Source of the DNA: Gammaproteobacteria bacterium
GTDB lineage: Bacteria > Pseudomonadota > Gammaproteobacteria > Pseudomonadales > Pseudohongiellaceae
Assembly: GCA_030654835.1 (NCBI GenBank)
Contig: JAURWS010000055.1
Span: 91,139 to 155,138 of the forward strand
Direction of reading: 5' to 3'
Length of the DNA stretch: 64,000 bases
Position numbers and translations under genes: made by a program. Below are positions 47,488-58,583 of the stretch, in pieces. Within the stretch, counting starts at the first letter, position 1; the number at the start of each line of letters is the position of its first letter. The notes below the pieces were generated by a model. That model ran no database searches, was not told the DNA's origin, and saw only the letters and a program-made list of their open reading frames with translations.

Positions 47488-49427
47488 GCATTCTCAACAG
47501 GCTGGTCGAGTCCGGAGCGCTGACGCCACTCAGTTGTCACTTCGCGCGCTTCATTGCCCGGCAGTCCGGGCAGGTGGAAGAGAGTTTGCTGGTGCTGACC
47601 GCTGCGCTGCTCAGTCAGAGCAATCAGCAGGGCGATGTCTGTCTCGATCTGGGGCGGCGGGCGGGCATGTCGTTGTTTGTATCTGCGACGGTGCCTGTCG
47701 GCCTTTCTTCTGCAATTGCGGAGACCGCAGCGCCCCCACTTGCGCAGTGGCAGGAGGCCTTGCTACAGAGTCACTGCGTCGGCAAACCGGGCGAGTTGGC
47801 GCCGCTGATTCTCGACGGTCCGCGCCTGTATCTGCAGCGCTTCTGGAGCGACGAGCAGACTGTGTATCAGGCCATCAACGCACGTCTGCAATTTGTAGAG
47901 GATATCGATCTTGCGCGTCTGCAGCTGGGTCTTGCACAGCTCTATCCCCAGTGCGCTACTCCGGCCCGGCCCGGCATCCATCCACAACTGGATCTGCTGG
48001 CATCTACCGCTGCTGCCGAGCCGGATTGGCAATGTGTGGCCTCCGCGCTGGCCGTCACTCGCCGTTTCGCCGTCATCTCCGGCGGGCCGGGCACCGGCAA
48101 GACCACTACGGTTGTGAAAGTGCTGGTCCTGTTGCTTGAGCAGAACCCGGCTCTGCGTCTGCGGTTGGCCGCGCCGACAGGAAAGGCAGCTGCCCGTATG
48201 GTGGAATCGATTCGAGCGGCTCGCGGTCGCCTCAATCTGTCGCCTGCGATCGCCGCGCTGTTGCCGGATGAGGCCAGCACCTTGCATCGGCTGCTGGGAT
48301 ATCAGGGCAACAGCGCGCGTGGCGGCTTTCGCCACAATCGATTGAATCCGCTGCTGGTCGACTGCCTGGTGATCGATGAGGCGTCGATGATCGATCTGAC
48401 GCTGATGAAGGCCTTGCTGGATGCCACTCCGGCGAACACCCGCATCATTCTGCTGGGTGATCGGGACCAACTAGCCTCCGTGGATGCCGGCAACGTGCTG
48501 GGCGACATCACGGGGCACGGCAGGGAACTGACTTATACCCCAGCGATGGCCGCATTGCTGGCGCGGTTGACCGGCATCGAACAGAACTGTTTGCCGCAGG
48601 AGGAGGGCGGGCCTGCAGTGGCGGATGCCATCGCCCTGTTGCGCACCAGCCATCGCTTTTCTGCCGACAGTGCCATCGGCCGCCTGGCTACGGCGGTCAA
48701 CAAGGGGGACGATGCCGCCGCGCTGGCCCTGCTCGTGCAGGGGCAGGACGCTCGCACGGACAATACCTGGCAAGGTGACAGTGAGGTGGTGTTGCTGCAG
48801 CCTGCCGCCAACGAGTGGAATCCTCTCAATCGCGCGGTGCTCGACTGGGCGGTGCAGCGCTACAGCGCTTATCTGCGTTGTCAGTCTGTGGAAGAGGCTC
48901 TGCAGAGCTTTGAGGCGACCCGCATCCTCTGCGCCTCCCACGAGGGGCCCTGTGGCGACGTGGAGATCAATCGTTTGCTGGCCGAGCGCCTGCGCGCGCG
49001 CGGTTTGTTGGAGTCCGGAGAGGATTTCCACGGCAAGCCGGTCATGATTACAGTGAACGACTATGAGCTGGGGTTGTTCAATGGCGATATCGGTTTGCTG
49101 TGGCGTGACGAGGACGGGATGTTGCAAGCCTGCTTTGCGCAACTCGATGGTCAGGTGCGACGCCTTCCCGCACGCAGTCTGCCCGAGCATGTAACGGCCT
49201 GGGCGTTGACGGTGCACAAGTCACAGGGTTCGGAGTTCGATCAGGTAATGCTGGTGTTGCCTGCGGATATCAACAGTCCGCTGCTGCTGCGCGAGTTGCT
49301 TTACACGGGAATCACGCGAGCGCGCAGGCGTCTGTTGATCCATTCTGCACCGGAGGTTTTTGCCGCCGCATGCAGAACGCCGGTGCAACGCAGTTCGGGG
49401 CTTGCCGGGTTGCTGGGGTGGCGCTGA
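47484..49427 (+). CDS. recD: Exodeoxyribonuclease V alpha chain RecD
   Basis: A 647-residue 5'-3' helicase, third subunit of RecBCD. Motif I is SGGPGTGKTTTVVKVL, motif II LVIDEASMIDL, motif III LLGDRDQLASV, and motif VI ALTVHKSQGSEFDQVMLV then YTGITRARRRL. It overlaps recB by four bases. The order recC-recB-recD without ptrA between is the pseudomonad type. Its stop lies inside an 11-base inverted repeat. Confidence 0.97.
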   Translation: MSILNRLVESGALTPLSCHFARFIARQSGQVEESLLVLTAALLSQSNQQGDVCLDLGRRAGMSLFVSATVPVGLSSAIAETAAPPLAQWQEALLQSHCVGKPGELAPLILDGPRLYLQRFWSDEQTVYQAINARLQFVEDIDLARLQLGLAQLYPQCATPARPGIHPQLDLLASTAAAEPDWQCVASALAVTRRFAVISGGPGTGKTTTVVKVLVLLLEQNPALRLRLAAPTGKAAARMVESIRAARGRLNLSPAIAALLPDEASTLHRLLGYQGNSARGGFRHNRLNPLLVDCLVIDEASMIDLTLMKALLDATPANTRIILLGDRDQLASVDAGNVLGDITGHGRELTYTPAMAALLARLTGIEQNCLPQEEGGPAVADAIALLRTSHRFSADSAIGRLATAVNKGDDAAALALLVQGQDARTDNTWQGDSEVVLLQPAANEWNPLNRAVLDWAVQRYSAYLRCQSVEEALQSFEATRILCASHEGPCGDVEINRLLAERLRARGLLESGEDFHGKPVMITVNDYELGLFNGDIGLLWRDEDGMLQACFAQLDGQVRRLPARSLPEHVTAWALTVHKSQGSEFDQVMLVLPADINSPLLLRELLYTGITRARRRLLIHSAPEVFAAACRTPVQRSSGLAGLLGWR

Positions 49428-49450
49428 GCGCGCTGCCATGCGCTCAGCGC
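49421..49450. terminator. Hairpin at the recD / TIGR02647 convergent junction
   Basis: GCGCTGAGCGC-N8-GCGCTCAGCGC, a perfect 11-base stem containing the recD stop codon. It is placed between converging genes, fitting a bidirectional terminator, although only a short T-rich stretch follows. Confidence 0.55.
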
Positions 49451-49458
49451 TCAGTATT

Positions 49459-49695
49459 TCAACCTGTCGTGAGAATTGTGTGGGCCATGTGCAGGTGCTC
49501 TGCAGCCTCGCGTCCCAGTATGGTCAGATAGCCACCATCGGGTTGAGTCACCAGGCCTTTGTCGTGCAGGCGTTGCGCCGCAGCGATTTTGGCCGGACCG
49601 GCTTCCTTGTGAACCTTGATGCCCTCCTGAGGGTCAGTGACGTTGTACAGCAGCAAAGTATTCAATTCGTCGATCAGTTCCGGGCTTAAAGTCAT
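49459..49695 (-). CDS. TIGR02647 family small protein
   Basis: A 78-residue protein beginning MTLSPELIDELNTLLLYNVTDPQEGIKVHKEAGP and ending with HLHMAHTILTTG, the full pattern of the TIGR02647 family, thought to be a winged-helix-like DNA-binding protein; function unknown. The start at 49695 has GAGGAACCACC upstream, while a longer frame to 49761 lacks support. Confidence 0.85.
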   Translation of the reverse strand: MTLSPELIDELNTLLLYNVTDPQEGIKVHKEAGPAKIAAAQRLHDKGLVTQPDGGYLTILGREAAEHLHMAHTILTTG

Positions 49696-49823
49696 GGTGG
49701 TTCCTCGATAATTATAGTCGTCAGGGTGTAGTATATGCGCCTTCGCGCAAGGCGCGAACAATCAATTAGCCCAATCAATTAGCCCGATCAATTCACCGTC
49801 GTTGAGAAACATACAGGGAGCCC

Positions 49824-50675
49824 ATGAAAGTACCAACAAGATTGCAGCCACTGGTTGATGACGGCCTCATCGACGAAGTCCTCAGTCAGCTGATGAGTGG
49901 TAAGGAAGCTCAGGTGTATGTGGTTCGATGTGGCCAGCATGTGCGCTGTGCCAAGATCTACAAGGAAGCGGGAAAACGCAGCTTCAAGCAGGCGGTGCAG
50001 TATCAGGAAGGTCGCGCGGTTAAGAACAGCCGCAGTGCCAGAGCGATCGGCAAACGCAGCCGCTATGGTCAGCAGGAACAGGAACAGGCGTGGTTGAACG
50101 CTGAGGTGGACGCGCTGCGTCGTCTCGCGGCGGCAGGTGTGCGAGTGCCGAAGACACATGGTTTTGTCGATGGTGTCCTGTTGATGGACATGATCAGCGA
50201 TGCTGAGGGATATCCGGCCCCTCGTCTGAATGACGTGGTGTTGTCTGCGGAACAGGCAAGGGAATTTCACGCCAGGATCATTGCCGATGTGGTGAAGATG
50301 CTCTGCGTCGGCCTCATCCACGGCGATCTTTCCGAATTCAACGTGCTGGTCGGCAAGGATGGTCCGGTCATCATCGATTTGCCGCAGGCCGTGAATGCTT
50401 CCGGCAACAACAGCGCCGCCGCCATGCTGCTGCGCGACGTCGAGAACATGGCCAATTACTTCGGCCGTTTCGCGCCGGAGTTGCGCACCAGCGATTATGG
50501 TCGGGAGATCTGGGGGTTGTACGAGAAGGGCAACCTGCGTACGGATTCCAAGCTGACGGGGCGCTTTGAAGGCAAACTGGAAGCCGCCAATGTCGATGAA
50601 GTTCTCCGCATCATCGAGCATGCGCGGGAAGAGGCGCAGCGTGATCTGGAGCGTCGGCAGGCCGCGTTGGAATAA
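49824..50675 (+). CDS. RIO1-type serine kinase (PA4780-like)
   Basis: A 283-residue cytosolic RIO kinase. The nucleotide loop is MSGKEAQVYVVRCGQHVRCAKIYKE, the catalytic loop GLIHGDLSEFNVLVGKDG and the metal loop VIIDLPQAVN. ARAIGKRSRYGQQEQEQAWLNAE is the flexible RIO loop. Bacterial members resemble P. aeruginosa PA4780; the target is unknown. A coiled, basic C-terminus ends the protein. Confidence 0.93.
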   Translation: MKVPTRLQPLVDDGLIDEVLSQLMSGKEAQVYVVRCGQHVRCAKIYKEAGKRSFKQAVQYQEGRAVKNSRSARAIGKRSRYGQQEQEQAWLNAEVDALRRLAAAGVRVPKTHGFVDGVLLMDMISDAEGYPAPRLNDVVLSAEQAREFHARIIADVVKMLCVGLIHGDLSEFNVLVGKDGPVIIDLPQAVNASGNNSAAAMLLRDVENMANYFGRFAPELRTSDYGREIWGLYEKGNLRTDSKLTGRFEGKLEAANVDEVLRIIEHAREEAQRDLERRQAALE

Positions 50676-50732
50676 CCGCTGTCCTTCGCCATCTCCACTG
50701 ACTCTGGGTACGCTCCCACATCAGTGGATATG

Positions 50733-51116
50733 TCATTCCGCGCCCAGGCGCTCCGCGATGTCGGCAGGCTCTACTTCCAGTCCGCTCATCTCTGCGTCCC
50801 AGTTTGGGCCGGCCATGACCTCATCCTCGTGCATGCCGGACAGCCAGTTTTCCACGAAGTCTTCCAGCGTAATCACGGCCGGCGTGTAAATTGCCCAATC
50901 CTCGTTGCAGTGCACCCTGGCGTCGGCTTCTTCGGACCAGAAGGGAAATACGTCGGTATTCTCAAACTCCAGTGACGGGCATACCGCCCAGCCATCTTTT
51001 GCCTGCAGGCCCCAGACCTTGCCGGTCTCCTGAATGCGGGCGATAAACAGGTCGTAATTGGCCTCCTGGTCTTCACCAAGGGCGGATTGGGCATTCTGTG
51101 GTGGGCGCTGCTGCAT
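50733..51116 (-). CDS. DUF2750 family protein
   Basis: A 127-residue acidic cytosolic protein. YDLFIARIQETGKVWGLQAKDGWAVC, FPFWSEEADARVHCNEDW and LEDFVENWLSGM form the DUF2750 pattern. Function unknown. It converges with the RIO kinase and diverges from ppnN, whose start is 75 bases away, so the two share a short promoter region. Confidence 0.85.
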   Translation of the reverse strand: MQQRPPQNAQSALGEDQEANYDLFIARIQETGKVWGLQAKDGWAVCPSLEFENTDVFPFWSEEADARVHCNEDWAIYTPAVITLEDFVENWLSGMHEDEVMAGPNWDAEMSGLEVEPADIAERLGAE

Positions 51117-51190
51117 GGTATCCTCCGCAGTTCGATGGAAAGCGTGTTGTCAGGGTGATCGATGCGCGGAGCGTAACACAAGAGGTAGTC

Positions 51191-52654
51191 ATGAACGAAA
51201 CAGCGAAGTCCCCGAAAGGTGTCTATTCCGGTTGCCCCGGAACGGTGAATGCGCAGGTCAGCCCGCGCGGCACGCTCGAATTGTTGTCACAGGAAGAGGT
51301 CAGTCGTCTGAATGGCGTGCGCGACAGTTCGGTGTATGAATTGTTTCGCCGTTGCGCGCTGGCCGTGCTCAATTGCGAGGATGTTACCGACGACGCGTCC
51401 GAAGTTTTCGCGCTGTATGCCGATTTCTCCATCGAGATCGCCCATCGCGCCCGGGGTATCAAGCTGATTCTCAAGAACGCACCGGCCTGCGCCTTCGTGG
51501 ACGGACAGATACTCAATGGCGTCAGGGATCACCTCTTTGCCGTGCTGAGGGACATCGTGTTCATGTCCAGCCCGCCTTACGCACCCACGGCAGCCGCCGT
51601 GTCGCAAACCAATCCAGACAGCCTGCAAGTGCGCGATACCCAGGCGGACAGTTCCGGCACCGTCAGCAATCTGGTCTTCAATATCCTGCGCAATGCGGCG
51701 CTGCTGCGGCCGCGCATGCCGCCGCGTCTGGTAGTGTGCTGGGGTGGGCACTCGATTGGCCGCGAGGAGTATCTGTACAGCAAGGCCGTGGGTTATCAGC
51801 TTGGTTTGCGCGGTCTGGACATCTGCACGGGCTGTGGCCCTGGCGCGATGAAGGGACCGATGAAGGGCGCCACCATCGGTCACGCCAAGCAGCGTAATCG
51901 CGAGGGCCGTTACATCGGCATCACCGAGCCGGGCATCATCGCGGCGGAGTCACCGAACCCGATCGTCAACAATCTGGTCATTCTGCCGGACATCGAGAAG
52001 CGCCTCGAAGCCTTCGTACGGCTGGGCCATGGGATCATCGTGTTTCCCGGTGGCGTCGGCACACTCGAAGAAATTCTGTTCCTGCTCGGCACCTTGATGG
52101 ACACCGACAACGCCGACATCACCGTGCCACTTATCTTCACGGCCGGAGGTGCCAGTCGCTCCTATTTCGCGGAGATCGATGCCTTCCTCGTCAGCACGCT
52201 GGGCGAACAGGTGCGGCGCTTCTATCGCATCATCGAGGACGACCCGGTGGCGGTAGCCGTGGCGATGCGCGACGGGATGGTGGCGGTCGCGGCCAATCGC
52301 CGCGCGACCCGCGACGCCTTTTACTACAACTGGCTGTTGAAGATTCCCGCCGAGATGAAACGTCCGTTTGCGGTCAGTCACCAGAGCATGGCGACCCTGC
52401 AGTTGCGCCACGATCTGCCCGCTGCGGAACTTGCCATCAATCTGCGGCGCGCCTTCTCGGGCATCGTCGCGGGTAACGTCAAGGACTCCGGCGTCAGCAT
52501 GATTCGTGAGTACGGCCCCTTCCAGCTCAACGGCGATCCGCAGATATTGCAGGAAATGGATCTTCTTTTACGTGGATTCGTTGCGCAAGGGCGCATGAAA
52601 CTGGGCGGAAAGGCTTATAATCCGTGCTACAAGATTGCGGGAACAGAGGGCTGA
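51191..52654 (+). CDS. ppnN: Nucleotide 5'-monophosphate nucleosidase PpnN (LOG family)
   Basis: A 487-residue enzyme splitting purine and pyrimidine monophosphates into base and ribose-5-phosphate; the E. coli enzyme is activated by (p)ppGpp. The Rossmann LOG core is VVCWGGHSIGREEY, DICTGCGPGAMKGPMKGA and the motif FPGGVGTLEEILFLLG. N- and C-terminal extra domains match YgdH/PpnN. Start at 51191 with AGAGG upstream. Confidence 0.93.
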   Translation: MNETAKSPKGVYSGCPGTVNAQVSPRGTLELLSQEEVSRLNGVRDSSVYELFRRCALAVLNCEDVTDDASEVFALYADFSIEIAHRARGIKLILKNAPACAFVDGQILNGVRDHLFAVLRDIVFMSSPPYAPTAAAVSQTNPDSLQVRDTQADSSGTVSNLVFNILRNAALLRPRMPPRLVVCWGGHSIGREEYLYSKAVGYQLGLRGLDICTGCGPGAMKGPMKGATIGHAKQRNREGRYIGITEPGIIAAESPNPIVNNLVILPDIEKRLEAFVRLGHGIIVFPGGVGTLEEILFLLGTLMDTDNADITVPLIFTAGGASRSYFAEIDAFLVSTLGEQVRRFYRIIEDDPVAVAVAMRDGMVAVAANRRATRDAFYYNWLLKIPAEMKRPFAVSHQSMATLQLRHDLPAAELAINLRRAFSGIVAGNVKDSGVSMIREYGPFQLNGDPQILQEMDLLLRGFVAQGRMKLGGKAYNPCYKIAGTEG

Positions 52655-52678
52655 TAGGGGGGGCAAGGCTGGCCGTCA

Positions 52679-52711
52679 ATACTTGACTGTTTTACTCGGG
52701 TATCTCATAAT
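52679..52711 (+). promoter_or_regulatory. sufB promoter with overlapping type-1 IscR site
   Basis: The -35 TTGACT (52683-52688) and -10 CATAAT (52706-52711) are 17 bases apart. A 25-base match to the type-1 IscR consensus, 24 of 25 positions, covers 52679-52703, overlapping the -35 and spacer. In that position [2Fe-2S]-IscR would repress. The IscR gene is not in this window. Confidence 0.75.
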
Positions 52712-52761
52712 CCCGGCCCTCAAAAACCGCCCATATTCCGTCCGCAAGTCGGGGAAAACAC

Positions 52762-54198
<1,437 letters not shown>

Positions 54199-54286
54199 AG
54201 TCAGGGGGTTAACGTCGGCGGGTTAAAGACGGAAGGGTTGAAGTGCCAGCTATCTTATTCAGAATTTTTTCAGGAATAGTTCCAGC

Positions 54287-55036
54287 ATGTTAGAGATTCA
54301 CAATTTGAACGCCCGCGTCGAGGGTGTCGATATCCTCCGCAACCTCAGCCTCTCCATCAAACCGGGAGAAGTGCACGCCATCATGGGCCCCAACGGCGCC
54401 GGCAAGAGCACGCTGGGTAACGTCCTGTCCGGGCGGCCTGGCTATGAGGTGACCTCGGGCGAGGTGCTGTTCAACGGCAAGAATCTGCTGGAGCTGGAGA
54501 TCGAGGAGCGTGCCCGCGAAGGGTTGTTTCTGGCGTTTCAATATCCGGTGGAGATCCCCGGTGTCACCAATATGGAATTCCTCAAGGCGTCGGTTGATGC
54601 ACGCCGCAAGCACCTCGGCATGCCGGACCTGTCATCATTCGATTTCATGAAGCTCGCCCGCGAGACGTCGAAGAAGGTCAGCCTCGACCCTGCGTTCCTG
54701 AAGCGCGGCGTGAATGAGGGCTTCTCCGGCGGCGAGAAGAAGCGCAACGAGATCATGCAGATGATGCTGCTGGAGCCGAGCCTGTGCATTCTCGACGAGA
54801 CCGATTCCGGCCTCGATATCGACGCGCTGCAGGTGGTGGCCGCTGGCGTCAATTCCATGCGCGATGGCAAGCGCAGCTTCATCGTGGTGACCCACTATCA
54901 ACGTCTGCTGGACTACATCGTGCCGGACTTTGTGCACGTGCTGGCGGCGGGACGCATCGTCAAGACCGGCGGCAAGGATCTGGCGCTGGAGCTGGAAGCC
55001 AAGGGCTATGCCTGGCTTGATGACGAGGGTGCCTGA
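54287..55036 (+). CDS. sufC: Fe-S assembly ATPase SufC
   Basis: A 249-residue ABC ATPase driving the SufBCD scaffold. Walker A GPNGAGKST, Q-loop AFQYPVEIPGVTNMEFL, signature GFSGGEKKRNE, Walker B LCILDETDSGLD. No membrane segment. It starts 88 bases after sufB and ends four bases before the sufD start. Confidence 0.97.
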   Translation: MLEIHNLNARVEGVDILRNLSLSIKPGEVHAIMGPNGAGKSTLGNVLSGRPGYEVTSGEVLFNGKNLLELEIEERAREGLFLAFQYPVEIPGVTNMEFLKASVDARRKHLGMPDLSSFDFMKLARETSKKVSLDPAFLKRGVNEGFSGGEKKRNEIMQMMLLEPSLCILDETDSGLDIDALQVVAAGVNSMRDGKRSFIVVTHYQRLLDYIVPDFVHVLAAGRIVKTGGKDLALELEAKGYAWLDDEGA

Positions 55037-55040
55037 GCCA

Positions 55041-56330
55041 ATGACTGACTTCCAACAACAGGCACTGCAGCTCGCGTCGCAACAGCAGGACAGTCCCGTG
55101 TGGCTGCGACCTTTGCGCGGTGAGGGTGCGGGGCAATGGCAGCGTGCCGGCTGGCCGGGGCGTCGCACCGAGCTGTGGAAATACACGCCGTTGCAGGCGC
55201 TGCAGCGCACGGATTTTCAATGCTGGGGCAGGGCGCAGCCGCAGAGTGCCGGGTCGGCCTCTTTGTTGCCGCTGGACGCCATTCGGCTGGTGTTTGTGAA
55301 TGGCGTGTTCGATGCGCAGGCCTCCACCGCCGCGCATCCGCAGGTCGTGCATTTCAGCGCCGCCTCCGAGCCACAGCGCGCGCTCATCGAAAAACACCTC
55401 GGGCGCATCGTGAATACCGAGCGTCATCTGTTCGCGTCACTCAGCAATGCGTGGGTGCAGGACGGTGTGCTGCTGCATGTGCCACGCAATGTGATTCTCG
55501 ACAAGCCAGTCTATATCGTGCACGTGTCGACTCCCGATGCCGAGCCGGTGATTGTCAATCAGCGCCTTCTCGTGGTGCTTGAGGAGAATGCCAAGGCCGA
55601 GCTCATCGAACATTTTGTCTCTGACGCGCAAGCTCAAAACAGCTTCGTCAACAGCCTGACCGAGGTCAGCATCGGCGCCAATGCCGAGCTGCAACACTAC
55701 CGCATCAACCTGGAGCAGGAGCAGCAGATTCACATCGGCGGCGTCCACATCGATCTGCAGCGCGATGCGCGCTACCGTGGCTTCACGCTTGCCGAAGGCA
55801 GCCAGCTCAAGCGTCTGGACTTCCAGATCAACCATCGTGGTGCGGGCGCGCATGCGGCGCTCAACGGCGTCTATCTGCCGCGCAACAATCAGCTCGTCGA
55901 TTACCACACCAATGTGGAACACTGGGCGCCACACTGCACCACCAGCGAAGTGTTTCGCGGCATCATCAGTGACAGCGCGCGCGCCGTGTTCAATGGCCGC
56001 ATACTGATTCATCCGCACGCGCAGAAGACGCTGGCGGAGCTGAGCAATCGCAATTTGCTTACCTCTGATAAGGCCGAGGTCGACACCAAACCCGAATTGG
56101 AAATCTACGCGGACGATGTGAAGTGTGCGCACGGCGCCACGGTCAGCCAGCTCGACGAGACCGCGATGTATTATCTGCAGAGCCGTGGTGTCTCCAAGAC
56201 TCAGGCGCGCACCATGCTCAGCTTCGGTTTCATCAACGAGCTGTTGCAGGAACTGCCGCGTGCCGAGGTGCGCGATTATCTGCATCACCATCTGGCGATT
56301 CTGTTCGGCACCGCCACGGACCTGTCATGA
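55041..56330 (+). CDS. sufD: Fe-S scaffold subunit SufD
   Basis: A 429-residue paralogue of SufB. GRRTELWKYTPL near residue 40 and the C-terminal half (HHRGAGAHAALNGVY, SRGVSKTQARTMLSFGFINELL) define SufD. The start at 55041 is chosen over an internal sufC frame because it follows the sufC stop. Its stop overlaps the sufS ATG. Confidence 0.96.
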   Translation: MTDFQQQALQLASQQQDSPVWLRPLRGEGAGQWQRAGWPGRRTELWKYTPLQALQRTDFQCWGRAQPQSAGSASLLPLDAIRLVFVNGVFDAQASTAAHPQVVHFSAASEPQRALIEKHLGRIVNTERHLFASLSNAWVQDGVLLHVPRNVILDKPVYIVHVSTPDAEPVIVNQRLLVVLEENAKAELIEHFVSDAQAQNSFVNSLTEVSIGANAELQHYRINLEQEQQIHIGGVHIDLQRDARYRGFTLAEGSQLKRLDFQINHRGAGAHAALNGVYLPRNNQLVDYHTNVEHWAPHCTTSEVFRGIISDSARAVFNGRILIHPHAQKTLAELSNRNLLTSDKAEVDTKPELEIYADDVKCAHGATVSQLDETAMYYLQSRGVSKTQARTMLSFGFINELLQELPRAEVRDYLHHHLAILFGTATDLS

Positions 56331-57619
56331 GCGAGGAGCCTGCTGTGTACAGAGTGAATGCCTCATCAACAGCACAGGCAGCTGTTCAATCGACCGTGCC
56401 GCCGTTCGACGTACAGCGCGTGCGCGGTGATTTCCCGATACTGGCTCAGCAGGTGAACGGTCATCCGCTGGTGTATCTGGATAACGGCGCGACGACGCAA
56501 AAGCCCGAGTGTGTGATCGAAGCGATCTCGCATTATTACCGCTGCGACAACAGCAATGTGCATCGTGGCGCCCATGCGCTGAGTGATCGTGCCACCGCCG
56601 GTTTCGAGGCCGCCCGCAGCAAGGTGGCGACCTTCATCAATGCGCCACGGGCGACGCAGATTCTGTGGACACGTGGCACCACCGAGTCGATCAATCTTGT
56701 CGCTGCCAGCTGGGGACGCAGCACGCTGCAACCCGGCGATCGCATTCTCGTTTCTGCCATGGAGCATCACTCCAACATCGTGCCGTGGCAGATGATCGCC
56801 GCCGAACGCGGTGCCACAGTCGAAGCCATTCCTGTGGACAGCACCGGCACGCTTGATATGCAGGCGTTCGCCACCATGTTGAATGCTCGCGTGCGCATGG
56901 TCGCGGTGGGACATGTCTCCAACGCGCTGGGCACCATCAACCCCGTCGCCGAGATCGTGCGCCTGGCGCATGCCGCCGGAGCACTGGTGCTGGTGGATGG
57001 TGCTCAGGCTGTCGGACACTGGCCGGTGGATGTGCAGGCGCTGGATTGTGATTTCTACGCCTTCTCCGCACACAAGCTCTTTGGTCCAACCGGCCTCGGC
57101 GTGCTCTACGGGCGCCGCGAATTACTGGAGGCGATGCCTCCGTATCAGGGCGGTGGCGAGATGATCGAGTCGGTGAGTTTTGCAGGCACGACGTATAACC
57201 AGCTACCCTACAAATTCGAGGCTGGTACGCCGGACATCGCCGGTGCCATTGGTCTGGGCGCTGCCATCGATTATCTGCAGGCACTGGATCGCGAGGGCGC
57301 GGCACGCCACGAACAAGCGTTACTGGATTACGCACAGCAGAAGGCGGCACAAGTGCCCGGTTTGCGTCTGATCGGCACGGCCAGCCATAAGGCGAGTGTG
57401 TTGAGTTTTCTTTTGGAGGGCGTGCATCCGGCGGATGTCGGCACGCTGCTCGACCAGCAGGGCGTGGCGGTGCGCACCGGCAATCATTGTGCGCAGCCGA
57501 TCATGGATCAGTACCGCATACCGGGAACGGTGCGCGCGAGTTTCAGTTTTTACAATACGTTTGAAGACGTGGATCGCCTGTTTCTGGCCCTCGACAAGGC
57601 CAGACAATTTCTTGTTTAA
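56327..57619 (+). CDS. sufS: Cysteine desulfurase SufS
   Basis: A 430-residue PLP desulfurase supplying sulfur to SufE. NGATTQKP and HRGAHALSDRAT near the N-terminus, PLP lysine in FYAFSAHKLFGPTGLGVLYG, and the catalytic cysteine in RTGNHCAQPIMD. About 25 residues longer at the N-terminus than E. coli SufS (406), but the ATG overlaps the sufD stop, so the start is credible. Confidence 0.96.
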   Translation: MSEEPAVYRVNASSTAQAAVQSTVPPFDVQRVRGDFPILAQQVNGHPLVYLDNGATTQKPECVIEAISHYYRCDNSNVHRGAHALSDRATAGFEAARSKVATFINAPRATQILWTRGTTESINLVAASWGRSTLQPGDRILVSAMEHHSNIVPWQMIAAERGATVEAIPVDSTGTLDMQAFATMLNARVRMVAVGHVSNALGTINPVAEIVRLAHAAGALVLVDGAQAVGHWPVDVQALDCDFYAFSAHKLFGPTGLGVLYGRRELLEAMPPYQGGGEMIESVSFAGTTYNQLPYKFEAGTPDIAGAIGLGAAIDYLQALDREGAARHEQALLDYAQQKAAQVPGLRLIGTASHKASVLSFLLEGVHPADVGTLLDQQGVAVRTGNHCAQPIMDQYRIPGTVRASFSFYNTFEDVDRLFLALDKARQFLV

Positions 57620-57647
57620 CAGACTGTAAAAGGTTGAGGATATTCCC

Positions 57648-58034
57648 ATGAGCGTTGAGTCTTTCGACCCCGTTCAAAGCGCTGGCGTCTCTTCCAGCGC
57701 GGCGCACACCGTGCAGGTGACGCCCGCCGCTGTCGATCATTTCCGCAAGCAGATCCACAAGGATGGCAAGGCGCGCGCTGTGCGTCTGAGCGTCAAGCAG
57801 AGTGGCTGCACCGGCTTCATGTATGTGGTTGACCTGGTGCCTGAAGCGAAGCCGGACGATCTGCATCTGCCGCTCGGCAACGATGTCGAGCTACTGGTGG
57901 CGAAGGATAGCCTCGCCATCGTCAACGGCACCAAGATCGATCTGGTGCGCGAGGGCGTCAACCTGCAGCTGAGTTTCCTCAACCCCAATGCCAAGAACCA
58001 CTGTGGTTGTGGCGAAAGTTTCAACGTGAATTGA
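57648..58034 (+). CDS. sufA: A-type Fe-S carrier SufA
   Basis: A 128-residue A-type carrier that takes clusters from SufBCD to apo-proteins. The three cluster cysteines are visible in QSGCTGFMY and HCGCGESF near the C-terminus. It differs from ErpA/IscA by its place inside the suf operon; the name rests on that context. Confidence 0.93.
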   Translation: MSVESFDPVQSAGVSSSAAHTVQVTPAAVDHFRKQIHKDGKARAVRLSVKQSGCTGFMYVVDLVPEAKPDDLHLPLGNDVELLVAKDSLAIVNGTKIDLVREGVNLQLSFLNPNAKNHCGCGESFNVN

Positions 58035-58049
58035 ACGGCGTGAACTGAT

Positions 58050-58583
58050 ATGGAAAGACGCATGGTGCTGGCGCAGGCCGATTGTCCCGCCCGCCGCGTG
58101 CCCGACGGCACGCCACTGACAATCCCGAAGAACACCTTCGTCAGCATCACGCAGGCGCTTGGCGGCAACTACACCGTGGTCTACAACGGGCAGATGGTGC
58201 GCGTGGACGGCACCGATGCCGCCAATCTCGGCCTGCAATCCGAAACCCTGAGTTTCCCCGCACCGCAGAACGATCTCATCGACGAGGCGCAAGTCTGGCA
58301 GGCGCTAGGCACGGTGTTCGATCCGGAGATTCCGGTGGATCTGGTGAATCTCGGGCTCATCTACAAGGTAGCTGTCGACCAGCAGGCCAAGCGTGTCGAC
58401 ATCGACATGACTCTGACTGCGCCCAGCTGCGGCATGGGGCCTGTGCTGGTGGGTGACGTGGAATACCGTGTGAGAAAGGTGCCGAATGTGAAAGAAGTTA
58501 AAGTGGCACTGGTCTTCGATCCCGCCTGGAGTCGCGACATGATGAGCGAGGAAGCCCAGCTCGAAACCGGGATGTTTTTCTAA
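58050..58583 (+). CDS. sufT: Fe-S maturation factor SufT (DUF59/MIP18-like)
   Basis: A 177-residue SufT. It carries the MIP18-like DUF59 domain at about 90-170 (LGTVFDPEIPVDLVNLGLIY, TLTAPSCGMGPVLVGDVEYRV) after an N-terminal extension with FVSITQALGGNYTV as in SufT. SufT helps load clusters on target proteins under high demand. It lies directly before sufE. Confidence 0.93.
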   Translation: MERRMVLAQADCPARRVPDGTPLTIPKNTFVSITQALGGNYTVVYNGQMVRVDGTDAANLGLQSETLSFPAPQNDLIDEAQVWQALGTVFDPEIPVDLVNLGLIYKVAVDQQAKRVDIDMTLTAPSCGMGPVLVGDVEYRVRKVPNVKEVKVALVFDPAWSRDMMSEEAQLETGMFF

